Source: Alkalicella caledoniensis (lineage in GTDB: Bacteria > Bacillota > Proteinivoracia > Proteinivoracales > Proteinivoracaceae). From it: 64,000 nt of DNA. Shown here in pieces: positions 16,409 through 24,745 of this stretch. Within the stretch, counting starts at the first letter, position 1, and each line of letters begins with the position of its first letter. The stretch is taken from the NCBI RefSeq assembly GCF_014467015.1, contig NZ_CP058559.1:1488001-1552000 (forward strand), written 5' to 3'. The position numbers were made by a program, and so were the translations under genes. The notes beneath the pieces were generated by a model, which saw only the letters and a list, made by a program, of their open reading frames with translations, was not told where the DNA came from and did not search any database.

Positions 16409-17071
16409 CTATTGGTTTCTTTTGTATTCTTCTATATTGTTCTCTAGGGCGAATATGGTTGCCTGAACCCGATCATCAACATTTATTTTTCTAAAAAGGC
16501 TGGTGGCATAGTTCTTAACGGTTTTTTCTGTAAGAAACAACTTACTTCCTATTTCCTTGTTACTTAGTCCCTTTGATATATTGCACAGAACTTCCATTTC
16601 TCTTTTTGTAAGATTTTCAAAGGTCCCATTACTTTTTTTACCATTCCCCTGTATGTTAGAAAAAAGCAAGGAGACCAAAGTTTTATCTATATATTTTTCC
16701 CCTTCGGAAACAGCCCTAATTGCATTTATTATCTCTGTACCTGCAGTATCCTTTAAAACATATCCATCAGCCCCAATATCAATGGCTGTATGAATTGTCT
16801 TCCTATCATTTTCAATGGTCAGCATAATTACTTTTATATCTGTTTTATCCTTAACATTTCGTAGTACCTCAATACCACTTATCATTGGCATGTTTATATC
16901 TAGTAAAATAACATCGGGAGATGTTGCTTTCACTAACGCTAAAGCTTTCTCACCGTTTTCAGCTTCTCCACATATATTAAGACCTTCCTGAAAGCTTATT
17001 ATTGTCTTTAACCCTTGTCTAATTATGTCGTGATCATCGGCAATTAGAACATTAATCACCTCTTTTTTCAT
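16409..17071 (-). CDS. NarL/DegU-type response regulator
   Basis: 220 residues. The receiver has the acidic pair (IADDHD), phosphoacceptor Asp in LLDINMP, Thr in MLTIE and Lys in LKDT. The C-terminal LuxR-type helix-turn-helix is FENLTKREMEVLCNISKGLSNKEIGSKL (split over residues about 148-175). It overlaps the kinase gene by 20 nt, so they are coupled. It probably controls the adjacent pilin promoter. Confidence 0.87.
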   Translation of the reverse strand: MKKEVINVLIADDHDIIRQGLKTIISFQEGLNICGEAENGEKALALVKATSPDVILLDINMPMISGIEVLRNVKDKTDIKVIMLTIENDRKTIHTAIDIGADGYVLKDTAGTEIINAIRAVSEGEKYIDKTLVSLLFSNIQGNGKKSNGTFENLTKREMEVLCNISKGLSNKEIGSKLFLTEKTVKNYATSLFRKINVDDRVQATIFALENNIEEYKRNQ

Positions 17072-18233
17072 CCCTTATCACCTCTCTATTTATAGGAAGT
17101 TTAACAGAGTAGCTTGTTCCGCTACCATTTGAGGATTTTATCTTTATCTCTCCTTGTAATTGGTTGACCCTATCTAATATCCCAATGAGTCCATAGGAAG
17201 TACCCTTGGTTTTTACTTTTTTAAATGTACCTTCAACATCAAACCCTACACCATCATCTGTAACAACTAGCATGAGATACTTTGTACCAAAATCTAGTTT
17301 AACTTCAACATTTTTGGCCATGGCGTGTTTCCTAATGTTGTTAAAAATTTCTTGAACAATGCGATAAACTGCCACTTGAATTATTGGTTCTATGTCTACT
17401 TGAATTGGCTTTAGCCTTAAATCCACTTTTATTTTTGTCTCATGGGTAATAGACTTTATTGTTTCTTGGATTGTTTCGTTTAGGCCAAGATCATCTAGGG
17501 TCATAGGTCGCAAGTCAAAAATAATGTTTCGAACTTCCTTTAGTGCTACCTTTACACTCTCTTTTAAATCTTCCAACTCACCGAGGCCCTTATCCAGGTC
17601 CTTTTGTATTACCATCTTACATATATCTACTTTCATTATGGTATTGGCCATATGCTGGGCTGGACCATCATGTACATCCCGTGCGATTCGCTTTCTCTCA
17701 TTTTCTTGAGCTTCTAGAATCTTTATCCCTAAAAACATTTCGGAGTTTTTGTCCGCGTCTTCTAGCACTGAAAGTATATCCCCCTCAAGGTATCTTAGGG
17801 CAATACTTATTTGGTTAACAACTTGCTCCGCGTTTTTAATATTTTCCATAGCTTTCCTTAATGCCAGCTCAACACTTGATCTCCTCTTTAGAAGTTCTTT
17901 TTCTTCATTTCTTTTGGTTATGAACCTTATTCTTGTATTTTCAGCTTCTTCATAGGCTGCTTTTATATCCTTCTCAGTGTAAATAGTAAAGTTCTTTGAA
18001 ACCTCCGCGAGCCTCTGTCGCATCTGCTTATCGTATTTTTCAAGGTGATCCACTTCATTGATAGTATCAAATATTTGCCCTTTTATAACGTTTAACTCAT
18101 TTTTTAGGCTTTCCTGCTCTGACCTGATATTATCAACTATATTAACTATACTATTTCTACTAGAACCTATTTCCTCTGTTATTTTTCTAATTATATCGTT
18201 GATGGCACGAAGGTCTAAGTCAGTATTTTTCAT
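17052..18233 (-). CDS. DegS-type cytoplasmic sensor histidine kinase
   Basis: 393 residues with no membrane helix. The N-terminal 180 are coiled-coil like the DegS sensor. The HisKA_3 box is ERKRIARDVHDGPAQHMANT with the phosphoacceptor His, followed by an ATPase domain (YRIVQEIFNNIRKHA, DDGVGFD, YGLIGILDRV). It should phosphorylate the NarL-type regulator encoded downstream. It might also serve the two receiver domains fused to Tad proteins, but HisKA_3 kinases usually pair with NarL-type partners, so that is speculative. Confidence 0.87.
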   Translation of the reverse strand: MKNTDLDLRAINDIIRKITEEIGSSRNSIVNIVDNIRSEQESLKNELNVIKGQIFDTINEVDHLEKYDKQMRQRLAEVSKNFTIYTEKDIKAAYEEAENTRIRFITKRNEEKELLKRRSSVELALRKAMENIKNAEQVVNQISIALRYLEGDILSVLEDADKNSEMFLGIKILEAQENERKRIARDVHDGPAQHMANTIMKVDICKMVIQKDLDKGLGELEDLKESVKVALKEVRNIIFDLRPMTLDDLGLNETIQETIKSITHETKIKVDLRLKPIQVDIEPIIQVAVYRIVQEIFNNIRKHAMAKNVEVKLDFGTKYLMLVVTDDGVGFDVEGTFKKVKTKGTSYGLIGILDRVNQLQGEIKIKSSNGSGTSYSVKLPINREVIRDEKRGD

Positions 18234-18265
18234 TTTATCACCTTCACTTAGCTTAGTTTCTATAT

Positions 18266-18856
18266 TTATACAGCAAGATAAGCAATTAAGCTCCCAATGG
18301 CTAAAAAAGGACCAAAGGGTATATGATCTTTTCTTGATTTTAATCTTAATAGAAGTAGTATTGTACTTATAATAGCTGCCACCATAAAAGCAAAAATTAT
18401 AGCATATACAGTTTTAGTTACCCCTAGAAATATTCCCACTGCAAACATCATTTTAACATCTCCGCCACCCAATGCATTTGGCACCATGGCCAATAATAAT
18501 AGCAATGTTCCTCCTGTAAACATCCCTAAAATTGCATTTAAAGGGGAAACATCACCGATAAATACTAGTACTAGCCCCCAAAGAATAGTAGCCAAGACTA
18601 ACTTATCGGGAATAATACGATGTTTTATATCTACGAAGGAAATTATTATTAATAAAGACATAAACAAAGTTGTTTTTAGGAACATTAGACTGCTTCCATA
18701 TTTTAAATAAGAAATAACAAATAAAAGTGCTGTAACAATGATAATTGATAACTTGAATCCTTTTTTACCAACAGAAATACTATCTGATATTGTGCTGGTT
18801 ATCTTGCTTAGGAAATATCCAGCTACAATACCTAATATTAAAACTAATAGATACAT
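18266..18856 (-). CDS. cpaA: Prepilin peptidase TadV/CpaA
   Basis: About 196 residues, A24 aspartic peptidase with about six membrane helices. The two catalytic Asp are in FVDIKHRIIPDKL and GGGDVKMMFAVG. It cleaves the Flp pilins and TadE-type proteins of this locus. The start at 18856 follows a strong GGGAGGAGAGGA site. It is first in the regulator operon, before the DegS-like gene. Confidence 0.88.
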   Translation of the reverse strand: MYLLVLILGIVAGYFLSKITSTISDSISVGKKGFKLSIIIVTALLFVISYLKYGSSLMFLKTTLFMSLLIIISFVDIKHRIIPDKLVLATILWGLVLVFIGDVSPLNAILGMFTGGTLLLLLAMVPNALGGGDVKMMFAVGIFLGVTKTVYAIIFAFMVAAIISTILLLLRLKSRKDHIPFGPFLAIGSLIAYLAV

Positions 18857-19098
18857 TCCTCTCCTCCCTTCTAAGTATTTGCAATATCTTTGTAATTTAA
18901 GAGATATTATAATTGATTTAACGTGATAATACACTAGTACATTGGGCTAGTGATGAAGAGAATAAATAGCTACTATATATAGTTATTTATTCGAAATAGT
19001 TTTTAATAGTTTGGGGGTGGCAGGACTAATTACCTACAAAAAATGCAGGGTCTCTATATAAAAAATACCTAGTTCAAGTTTTGATTCATCTTCCTACA

Positions 19099-19146
19099 TA
19101 GTAAAAAACCAAGTCACCTTCCTTGAGATGACTTGGCTTTTTACTA
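19099..19146. terminator. Terminator overlapping the glycerate kinase stop codon
   Basis: Arms TAGTAAAAA-CCAAGTCA and TGACTTGG-TTTTTACTA. Strong T-run on the minus strand. The rest of the 287-bp gap 18857-19143 holds only AT-rich sequence, including a TATAAT at 18911-18906 on the minus strand that may serve cpaA. Confidence 0.83.
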
Positions 19147-20271
19147 TGTATTAAATAACCCCACAACATTTTTAGCTGTTTGTTGTACTAGTTCATATGC
19201 GTTATTCATTGCTTGGTCTAAGGTCATAGGTTTATTCACAACACTAAATATTGCGTTTAAGCCAAGTTGATAAAGGCTTGCAACGTTTCCTGAAATAGAA
19301 CCAACTATAGCAACAACAGGGATATTTTGCTCCTTAGCTCGTTTTGCCACACCCATTGGCACTTTACCATGGGCAGTTTGATCGTCTATTTGCCCCTCCC
19401 CCGTAATTACTAAGTCAATTCCTTCTAGCTTTTCGGAGAATTTTAAACTATCGAGAATTAAATCCACACCAGATACTAGTTCAGCATTCAAAAAACCTAC
19501 AAAAGCTGTCCCTAAACCCCCTGCAGCTCCTCCACCTTTTATATCTAAGACCTTTACTCCTAAATCCCTATGTATTACATTGGCATAATGTTTAAGGGTA
19601 GAATCCAATTCTTTAACCATCTGTGGTGTTGCTCCTTTTTGAGGTCCAAAAATATATGATGCCCCTTTAGGTCCGCATAGAGTGTTGTCAACATCGCAAG
19701 CTATTTTGAAAGTGCACTCATCTAGCCTTTTATCCCTATTAGATGGGTCAATGCTATCTATTTTACCTAAGGCAAGTCCACCTGTGTCTATCTCATTTCT
19801 AGCCTTATCAAGAAAACTAAAACCAAGGGCCTGAAGCATACCTACTCCTCCATCATTTGTGGCACTTCCACCAATTCCCACTATAAAATTTCTACAGCCT
19901 TTATCTAGGGCATGAATTATTAGCTCACCCACACCAAAGGTTGTTGTGTAGTATGGATTTCTTTGTTCCCTATTTATTAAGTAAAGACCAGCCGCCTTAG
20001 CCATCTCTATTACAGCAGTTTTGCCATCACCTGAAATTGAGTAATGGCCTGAGATCCTTTCACCTACTGGATTAGTGCATATGGCTTCAACTAATCTCCC
20101 TCCTGTAGCATAACTCATGGCTTCTAAGGTACCCTCTCCCCCATCAGCTATAGGTAGCATCACAACCTCACAATTAGGTATCACTTCTTTTATTCCCTCT
20201 GAAACAGCCTTACACACATCTATGGATGACAAACTCCCCTTAAAAGAATCAGATGCCACAAGTATTCTCAT
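19144..20271 (-). CDS. Glycerate kinase (GlxK/GarK family)
   Basis: 375 residues. MRILVASDSFKGSLSS and the segment ADGGEGTLEAM open the family signature; GIGGSATNDGGVGMLQALGF and ITGEGQIDDQTAHGKVPMGV are further signatures. It phosphorylates glycerate with ATP, feeding serine/glycine or glyoxylate carbon into glycolysis. ATG 20271 with GGGGG upstream is the clear start; the longer in-frame extension has no family match. It stands alone, flanked by terminators. Confidence 0.9.
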   Translation of the reverse strand: MRILVASDSFKGSLSSIDVCKAVSEGIKEVIPNCEVVMLPIADGGEGTLEAMSYATGGRLVEAICTNPVGERISGHYSISGDGKTAVIEMAKAAGLYLINREQRNPYYTTTFGVGELIIHALDKGCRNFIVGIGGSATNDGGVGMLQALGFSFLDKARNEIDTGGLALGKIDSIDPSNRDKRLDECTFKIACDVDNTLCGPKGASYIFGPQKGATPQMVKELDSTLKHYANVIHRDLGVKVLDIKGGGAAGGLGTAFVGFLNAELVSGVDLILDSLKFSEKLEGIDLVITGEGQIDDQTAHGKVPMGVAKRAKEQNIPVVAIVGSISGNVASLYQLGLNAIFSVVNKPMTLDQAMNNAYELVQQTAKNVVGLFNT

Positions 20272-20398
20272 GTAGATACCCCCTTTTTTTCTTATTATTA
20301 TGATAGTTGAAAATGAGGTTAAAAGCAATGTTTTTCCAAGAGCACCCTCTTTAAACCCGAGGGGGAGCCCCTTCATCCCCATCTTTATGAAAATACAT

Positions 20399-20450
20399 AA
20401 AACCCCAGCTCCCAAAACGTATATTCAATACGTGAGGAGGCTGGGGTTTT
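20399..20450 (-). terminator. Terminator of the ABC exporter operon
   Basis: Arms AAAACCCCAGC (20399-20409) and GCTGGGGTTTT (20440-20450) with an inner ACGTAT/ATACGT pair. Confidence 0.87.
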
Positions 20451-20479
20451 GAATTAACTAAGACTTTTTAACAGTGTTA

Positions 20480-22267
20480 TTATGCTCCTTCGTTAAGGAA
20501 CCTATACTGAGCCATATAAAGCTTATGATACATACCCTTTTTAGCTAGAAGCTGTTGGTGATTTCCAACCTCTTTTATCTCTCCTTCGTCAATTACCATT
20601 ATTCTATCTGCGTTTCTAATTGTTGATAGTCTATGGGCAATAACAAAGGATGTTCTCCCAGCAAAGAGTACATTTAGACCCTCTTGAACTTTCTTTTCTG
20701 TTTGTGTGTCTATACTGGAAGTAGCTTCGTCTAATATTAGTATTCTTGGATCTGCCAGCAGGGCCCTAGCTAACGCAATTAGCTGCCTTTGACCAACAGA
20801 AAGCCTAGAACCACGCTCATTTACGTCAGTGTCATAGCCCTTCTCTAACTTAATTATAAAGTCATGGGCTTTAACAGCTTGAGCTGCTTTCACCACTTCT
20901 TCATCTGTTGCATCTAACTTACCGTAGCGAATATTTTCTTTAATGGTTCCAGAAAACATAAATGTATCTTGGGTCATGATACCCATCTGGCTACGAAGGG
21001 ATTCAACAGAAACATCTTTTAGGTCATACCCATCTATGAGAACTTGACCTCTTGTTGTATCATAAAATCTGCTTATCAGATTTACAATGGTAGTTTTACC
21101 TGCCCCAGTATGACCGACCAGAGCAATAGTCTCACCAGCCTTAATATGAAAGTTAACATTCTTAAGCACCTCTTCCCCATCCTCATAGGCAAAGGTAACA
21201 TGGTTAAACTTCACTTCACCTACTATCTCAGGTAGCTCATCTGCATTTTGAGCATCCACGATATCAGGGGCAATATCCATTATCTCAAAGATTCTTTCCG
21301 CCCCCGAGAGGTTTGTAATTAACAAATTATAAAAATTACTTAGGTTCATTATTGGACGCCAAAACATGGCAATATATCCTGTGAAAGCAACTAGATCTCC
21401 CACTTCTATTTCTCCAGCTGTAAGAAGTCTAGTCCCATACCAAAAAACAATTATTGATCCTATCCCCCATGATAGTTCCACAACTGCCCAGAAAGCATCT
21501 GCCACTTTTACTGCAGAGATAAATGATCCTGTAAGTGTTTTCGATAGGTCAGCAAATGTCCTCTCAGTCTTCTTTTCCCTTGTAAAACTTTGTACCACTC
21601 TGATACCTGAATAATCTTCATGAATATATGCACTCAAGTTTGACCTTTTCTTGCGGTAATCTTGCCATCTTTGCCTACAGGTAATTTGAATTAGAAACAG
21701 TGTTAGCGATAAAAATGGCAGCATAATCAATGCCATTAAAGCCAATTTCCAATTCAAAAAAAGCATAATACCTGCAACTGCTACCAGCGTAATAGCGTCG
21801 GGTATAAGTGTAGTAACACTGTTAGTAAACAGGTCTCCTAGGGAGTTTACATCACCTATAATTCTTGCCAGGATTTTCCCCACAGGCCTTGAATCGAAAA
21901 ATGAAAAGGAAAGTTTTTGAATGTGAATAAAAAGTTCCTGTCTAATTTTCAAAAGGATTTTACTAGAAACCCTAGACATGATAACAATCCGATATCTGGC
22001 ACAGTACATGGCAGCAAAATTTATCACTGCCATGACCACACCTAAAATTGCCAAGCCTTGTAAATCGCCATTTGCGATATATTCATTTATGGCAAGCCTC
22101 ATTAGCAAAGGATTAACTAATGATACAGTGACCACTACAGCCATCAAAAACAAGGTATTAATTACCTCTTTTTTATAAGGTGCAATATATTTCACTAGCC
22201 TTCCAATTATCTTTATATTGACCGTTTCTTTGAGTTTTTCATCTTCCCTAAACGTATTTTTAGCCAT
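20480..22267 (-). CDS. ABC exporter half-transporter, subunit with intact catalytic Glu but variant signature
   Basis: 595 residues: six membrane helices, then a nucleotide-binding domain. Walker A is GHTGAGKTT and Walker B ILILDEATSSID with the catalytic Glu. The ABC signature is RLSVGQRQL, not LSGGQ. Together with its partner at 22269-24002 this matches a heterodimeric exporter with one consensus and one degenerate ATP site, as in BmrCD-like multidrug pumps. The start codon is 1 nt after the partner's stop codon, so the two are co-translated. The substrate is unknown; drug export is likely from the family and from its attenuator. Confidence 0.88.
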   Translation of the reverse strand: MAKNTFREDEKLKETVNIKIIGRLVKYIAPYKKEVINTLFLMAVVVTVSLVNPLLMRLAINEYIANGDLQGLAILGVVMAVINFAAMYCARYRIVIMSRVSSKILLKIRQELFIHIQKLSFSFFDSRPVGKILARIIGDVNSLGDLFTNSVTTLIPDAITLVAVAGIMLFLNWKLALMALIMLPFLSLTLFLIQITCRQRWQDYRKKRSNLSAYIHEDYSGIRVVQSFTREKKTERTFADLSKTLTGSFISAVKVADAFWAVVELSWGIGSIIVFWYGTRLLTAGEIEVGDLVAFTGYIAMFWRPIMNLSNFYNLLITNLSGAERIFEIMDIAPDIVDAQNADELPEIVGEVKFNHVTFAYEDGEEVLKNVNFHIKAGETIALVGHTGAGKTTIVNLISRFYDTTRGQVLIDGYDLKDVSVESLRSQMGIMTQDTFMFSGTIKENIRYGKLDATDEEVVKAAQAVKAHDFIIKLEKGYDTDVNERGSRLSVGQRQLIALARALLADPRILILDEATSSIDTQTEKKVQEGLNVLFAGRTSFVIAHRLSTIRNADRIMVIDEGEIKEVGNHQQLLAKKGMYHKLYMAQYRFLNEGA

Positions 22268-22268
22268 A

Positions 22269-24002
22269 CTATATCACCTCTTCTTGTAGGCTATCTATAT
22301 CCTTAAACTGTTCGCAATAAATATCGTAGTATCTACCCTTTTTCCATATTAGTGATTTATGGTTTCCTCTTTCAACAATTTCACCATTTTCAACTATTAT
22401 GATCTCGTCTGCATTTTTAACAGCAGATATACGATGTGCTATGATAAATTTAGTCATTTCTTTTCTCTTTTCCAGAGCCTTTTGGATGTTATACTCAGTT
22501 TCCATATCAAGGGCCGATGTTGCATCATCAAAGATCAGCACCTTGCTTTTCTTGAGAATTGCACGGGCAATGGAAATCCGTTGTTTTTGTCCTCCGGAAA
22601 GACCCACACCACGTTCTCCGATAATTGTTTGATACCCTTCTTCCATTTCTCCCACAAACTCTTCTACTTGGGCATCCCTAGCTGCATCTTTAAATTCCTC
22701 TGGTGTTACATCATCCACAGAGAAAATTATGTTTTCCTCAATGGTGTCTGAGAACAAGAAGGTATCTTGCATTACCACAGAAATCTCGTCCCTAAGTTCC
22801 TTCAAATCCATTTTTTTAACATCCACACCGTCTACTAAGATGTTACCTTCAGTACAGTCGTAATATCTCCCAATTAAGTTTATAATTGAGCTTTTCCCCG
22901 AACCAGTAGTACCCATAATGGCTACTGTTGAGCCAGGGGCTGCATCTATGTTGATGTTTTTCAGTACATATTCATCCCTATACTTAAATGAAACATTTTC
23001 AAAGACAATATGCCCCTTTAATTCCTTTGGCATTACAGGATTTTCCGGGGAAGTAATAGTTGGCTCAGTATCTATAATGGCAAATATTCTTTTGGCAGAG
23101 GCATTACACCTAGCAATAAGGTTAGTAAGCCACCCCATCAATCTCATGGGCCAGATAAGCATCATTATATACCCATTGAACTTTACTAACTCACCTAAGG
23201 AAATCTGACTACCCACCACAAACATACCACCGATAGAAATAACAACTATTAGCACTAGGTTTGACATAAACTCAATTACCGGGTGGTATTTAGACCATAC
23301 CTTGGCTTGCTGGATATTAAGCCTGTAGTTTTCTTCATTTTGTTTAAAGAATTTTTCCATCTCATGTTTTTCACGGCCAAATGCTTTTACAAGTCTTACA
23401 CCTGAAAGATTCTCTTGGGCAGTGGTATTTAGTACAGCACTTTGGTCACTAAGATTCTCATACGCCTCCCCTATTTTCTTTTCCAGTTTTACAGCTAAAA
23501 GCAGCATAGGTGGCATGGTAAGTAGACATATAATTGCAAGCTTCCAATCAATAGTGAATAACATAGTAGTTGCGATTATTATATAAAGGATTTGCTCTAT
23601 GAAAAACAAGATAGCAAAACCCATGGCGTTCCAGATGTTATTAACATCTTCTGTAGTCCTAGACATAATTTCACCTGTATTTACACCATCAAAATAGTCA
23701 AAGGGTAATTTTTGAATGTGCCCAAACAGATCTTTCCTTATATCTAAAGTAACCTTAGAACCTGCATAGTCAAATAAAAATTCCCTAATGTATCCAAAAA
23801 TAGCTCTACCTATTGTAATACCAAAAAACCCTAGCAATAACGTATTTAAAATTTCATGCCTTCCATCTCGTATCACATCATCTATTATTTTTTGTGTAAC
23901 AATTGGGTTGAACATATCCAATCCTATAGCTATAAACATTGAAACAATTGGTATAATATAAAGTATTTTATATCTCCAAACATATTTAAGTATTCGTTTC
24001 AT
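22269..24002 (-). CDS. ABC exporter half-transporter, subunit with consensus signature but Asp in Walker B
   Basis: 577 residues: membrane domain with about six helices, then a nucleotide-binding domain. Walker A is GTTGSGKSS and the signature VGLSGGQKQR is canonical, but Walker B reads VLIFDDATSALD with Asp in place of the catalytic Glu. The degenerate site would pair this Asp with the variant signature of the partner, and the working site would pair the partner's Glu with this LSGGQ. GGGAGGAGG is its RBS. It is preceded by a leader peptide and two terminator hairpins. Confidence 0.88.
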   Translation of the reverse strand: MKRILKYVWRYKILYIIPIVSMFIAIGLDMFNPIVTQKIIDDVIRDGRHEILNTLLLGFFGITIGRAIFGYIREFLFDYAGSKVTLDIRKDLFGHIQKLPFDYFDGVNTGEIMSRTTEDVNNIWNAMGFAILFFIEQILYIIIATTMLFTIDWKLAIICLLTMPPMLLLAVKLEKKIGEAYENLSDQSAVLNTTAQENLSGVRLVKAFGREKHEMEKFFKQNEENYRLNIQQAKVWSKYHPVIEFMSNLVLIVVISIGGMFVVGSQISLGELVKFNGYIMMLIWPMRLMGWLTNLIARCNASAKRIFAIIDTEPTITSPENPVMPKELKGHIVFENVSFKYRDEYVLKNINIDAAPGSTVAIMGTTGSGKSSIINLIGRYYDCTEGNILVDGVDVKKMDLKELRDEISVVMQDTFLFSDTIEENIIFSVDDVTPEEFKDAARDAQVEEFVGEMEEGYQTIIGERGVGLSGGQKQRISIARAILKKSKVLIFDDATSALDMETEYNIQKALEKRKEMTKFIIAHRISAVKNADEIIIVENGEIVERGNHKSLIWKKGRYYDIYCEQFKDIDSLQEEVI

Positions 24003-24058
24003 TTTCTTTCCTCCTCCCAGTCAAACAAAAGCCTTCTTTGAGATAACTTCAAACAAAC

Positions 24059-24087
24059 AAAAAAGCCATGGGTTTACATCCCATGGC
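24059..24087 (-). terminator. Second attenuator hairpin before the ABC exporter
   Basis: Arms GCCATGGG (24065-24072) and CCCATGGC (24080-24087), followed on the minus strand by six T. Its arms are identical to those of the first hairpin at 24106-24140, so arms could pair across hairpins. Confidence 0.82.
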
Positions 24088-24105
24088 TCACCTTGAAAAG
24101 GGTGC

Positions 24106-24140
24106 AAAAAAGCCATGGGTTATATAGCCCATGGCTTTTT
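24106..24140 (-). terminator. First attenuator hairpin before the ABC exporter
   Basis: Arms AAAAAAGCCATGGG and CCCATGGCTTTTT. On the minus strand it lies 29 nt after the leader peptide stop and ends in a T-run, so it is a typical intrinsic terminator. Confidence 0.85.
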
Positions 24141-24169
24141 GAGTCAAGTTAATTTAACCGTTTTAATGG

Positions 24170-24268
24170 TTAGATTGAAGCTTCCTCAAAAAAGGCAGGG
24201 CTATCCTGTAGTAGTCCAAATATTCCTTGGATTAAGCTGGTTGTTTTTCTTAGTCTAATGTTGATCAT
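24170..24268 (-). CDS. Leader peptide of the ABC exporter operon (32 residues)
   Basis: A short gene with a strong RBS (AAAAGGAGG, 9-nt spacing) and promoter. The peptide starts MINIRLRKTTSLIQGIFGLL and ends QDSPAFFEEASI. Its stop codon is the first base group of a small hairpin (TAACC/GGTTA), followed by two terminators and then the exporter genes. This layout matches ribosome-controlled attenuation as known for bmrB-bmrCD in Bacillus subtilis: a stalled ribosome would change RNA folding and allow read-through. A less likely reading is that the peptide is an export substrate; it lacks Cys and any leader motif for that. Confidence 0.72.
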   Translation of the reverse strand: MINIRLRKTTSLIQGIFGLLQDSPAFFEEASI

Positions 24269-24310
24269 TTTTCCCTACCTCCTTTTCGTAATTTTTTTAC
24301 TTTCCTTATT

Positions 24311-24339
24311 ATTCTAATTCAGATTTGCCCATTAGTCAA
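24311..24339 (-). promoter_or_regulatory. Promoter of the leader peptide/ABC exporter operon
   Basis: On the minus strand TTGACT (24339-24334), a 17-bp spacer and TAGAAT (24316-24311). This is close to the vegetative consensus. Transcription should start near 24304, giving a short leader before the peptide gene. Confidence 0.75.
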
Positions 24340-24341
24340 TA

Positions 24342-24363
24342 ATTATTAACTTTTGTTAATAAT
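24342..24363. promoter_or_regulatory. Perfect dyad next to the -35 box, possible operator
   Basis: ATTATTAAC-TTTT-GTTAATAAT: 9-bp perfect arms, 4-bp centre, ending 2 bp before the -35 box. Such AT-rich dyads are typical of MarR- or PadR-type operators, but no such regulator is encoded nearby. It also lies upstream of the plus-strand gene at 24477. Confidence 0.45.
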
Positions 24364-24476
24364 TTCAAATTAATGCCAGAAGAATTCCTAGGACATACAA
24401 TGGACTTTTTTGTATCACCAATGGTTATACTAGATTTATACTAGATAATACTACACTTAAAACATGGAGGTCCAAA

Positions 24477-24686
24477 ATGCTACGTTTTCTATTTCCAATA
24501 ATTCTTATCGCATTATCATCACTAATAGCTTCCCATCTTAAACCACATGTGAAAGAGAACAAACTAAGTTACTATATTTATTATCTTTTTATCTTAGTAA
24601 TAATAGTTTCCATAATTTATGTCATAGGACACGAACTGGGATTTTTTAATATAATACCCCTTGCAAAAATCCCTCTAAGTCTGTAA
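24477..24686 (+). CDS. Small membrane protein of unknown function
   Basis: 69 residues with two hydrophobic helices (LRFLFPIILIALSSLIA and YIYYLFILVIIVSIIYVIG) joined by a short charged loop. The RBS GGAGG lies 6 nt before the ATG, so it is likely a real gene. I recognise no family. It ends 6 nt before the preQ1 riboswitch of queT and may share its transcript. Confidence 0.6.
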   Translation: MLRFLFPIILIALSSLIASHLKPHVKENKLSYYIYYLFILVIIVSIIYVIGHELGFFNIIPLAKIPLSL

Positions 24687-24691
24687 TATAT

Positions 24692-24737
24692 AGGAGTCAG
24701 TTCGCAATCTCCTGACATAAAACAAAACTACGGAGGT
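24692..24737 (+). ncRNA. PreQ1-I riboswitch (translational type)
   Basis: Just before queT: stem AGGAG (24692-24696)/CTCCT (24709-24713), loop containing GTTCGCAA, and an A-rich tail ATAAAACAAAACTA. The loop AGTT can pair with AACT in the tail to give the H-type pseudoknot, adjacent to the RBS GGAGG (24732-24736). The loop UCGCA and the tail AACAAAAC match the Thermoanaerobacter-type preQ1-I aptamer. Ligand binding should hide the RBS and shut down QueT synthesis. Confidence 0.83.
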
Positions 24738-24745
24738 AATTTAAA

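Noticed and set aside
19000-19040. Sigma-54 promoter at GGGTGGCAGG near 19013
   Set aside because: No TTGC at the proper distance; only the half-site TGGCA is present.
20272-20415. N-terminal extension of glycerate kinase
   Set aside because: The family sequence starts at MRILVASDSF (20271) with its own RBS; the extension has no counterpart and runs into the downstream terminator of the ABC operon.
24170-24268. Leader peptide as an exported pheromone or bacteriocin precursor
   Set aside because: No Cys, no double-glycine motif, no modification or peptidase genes; the stop-codon hairpin and terminators fit attenuation better.
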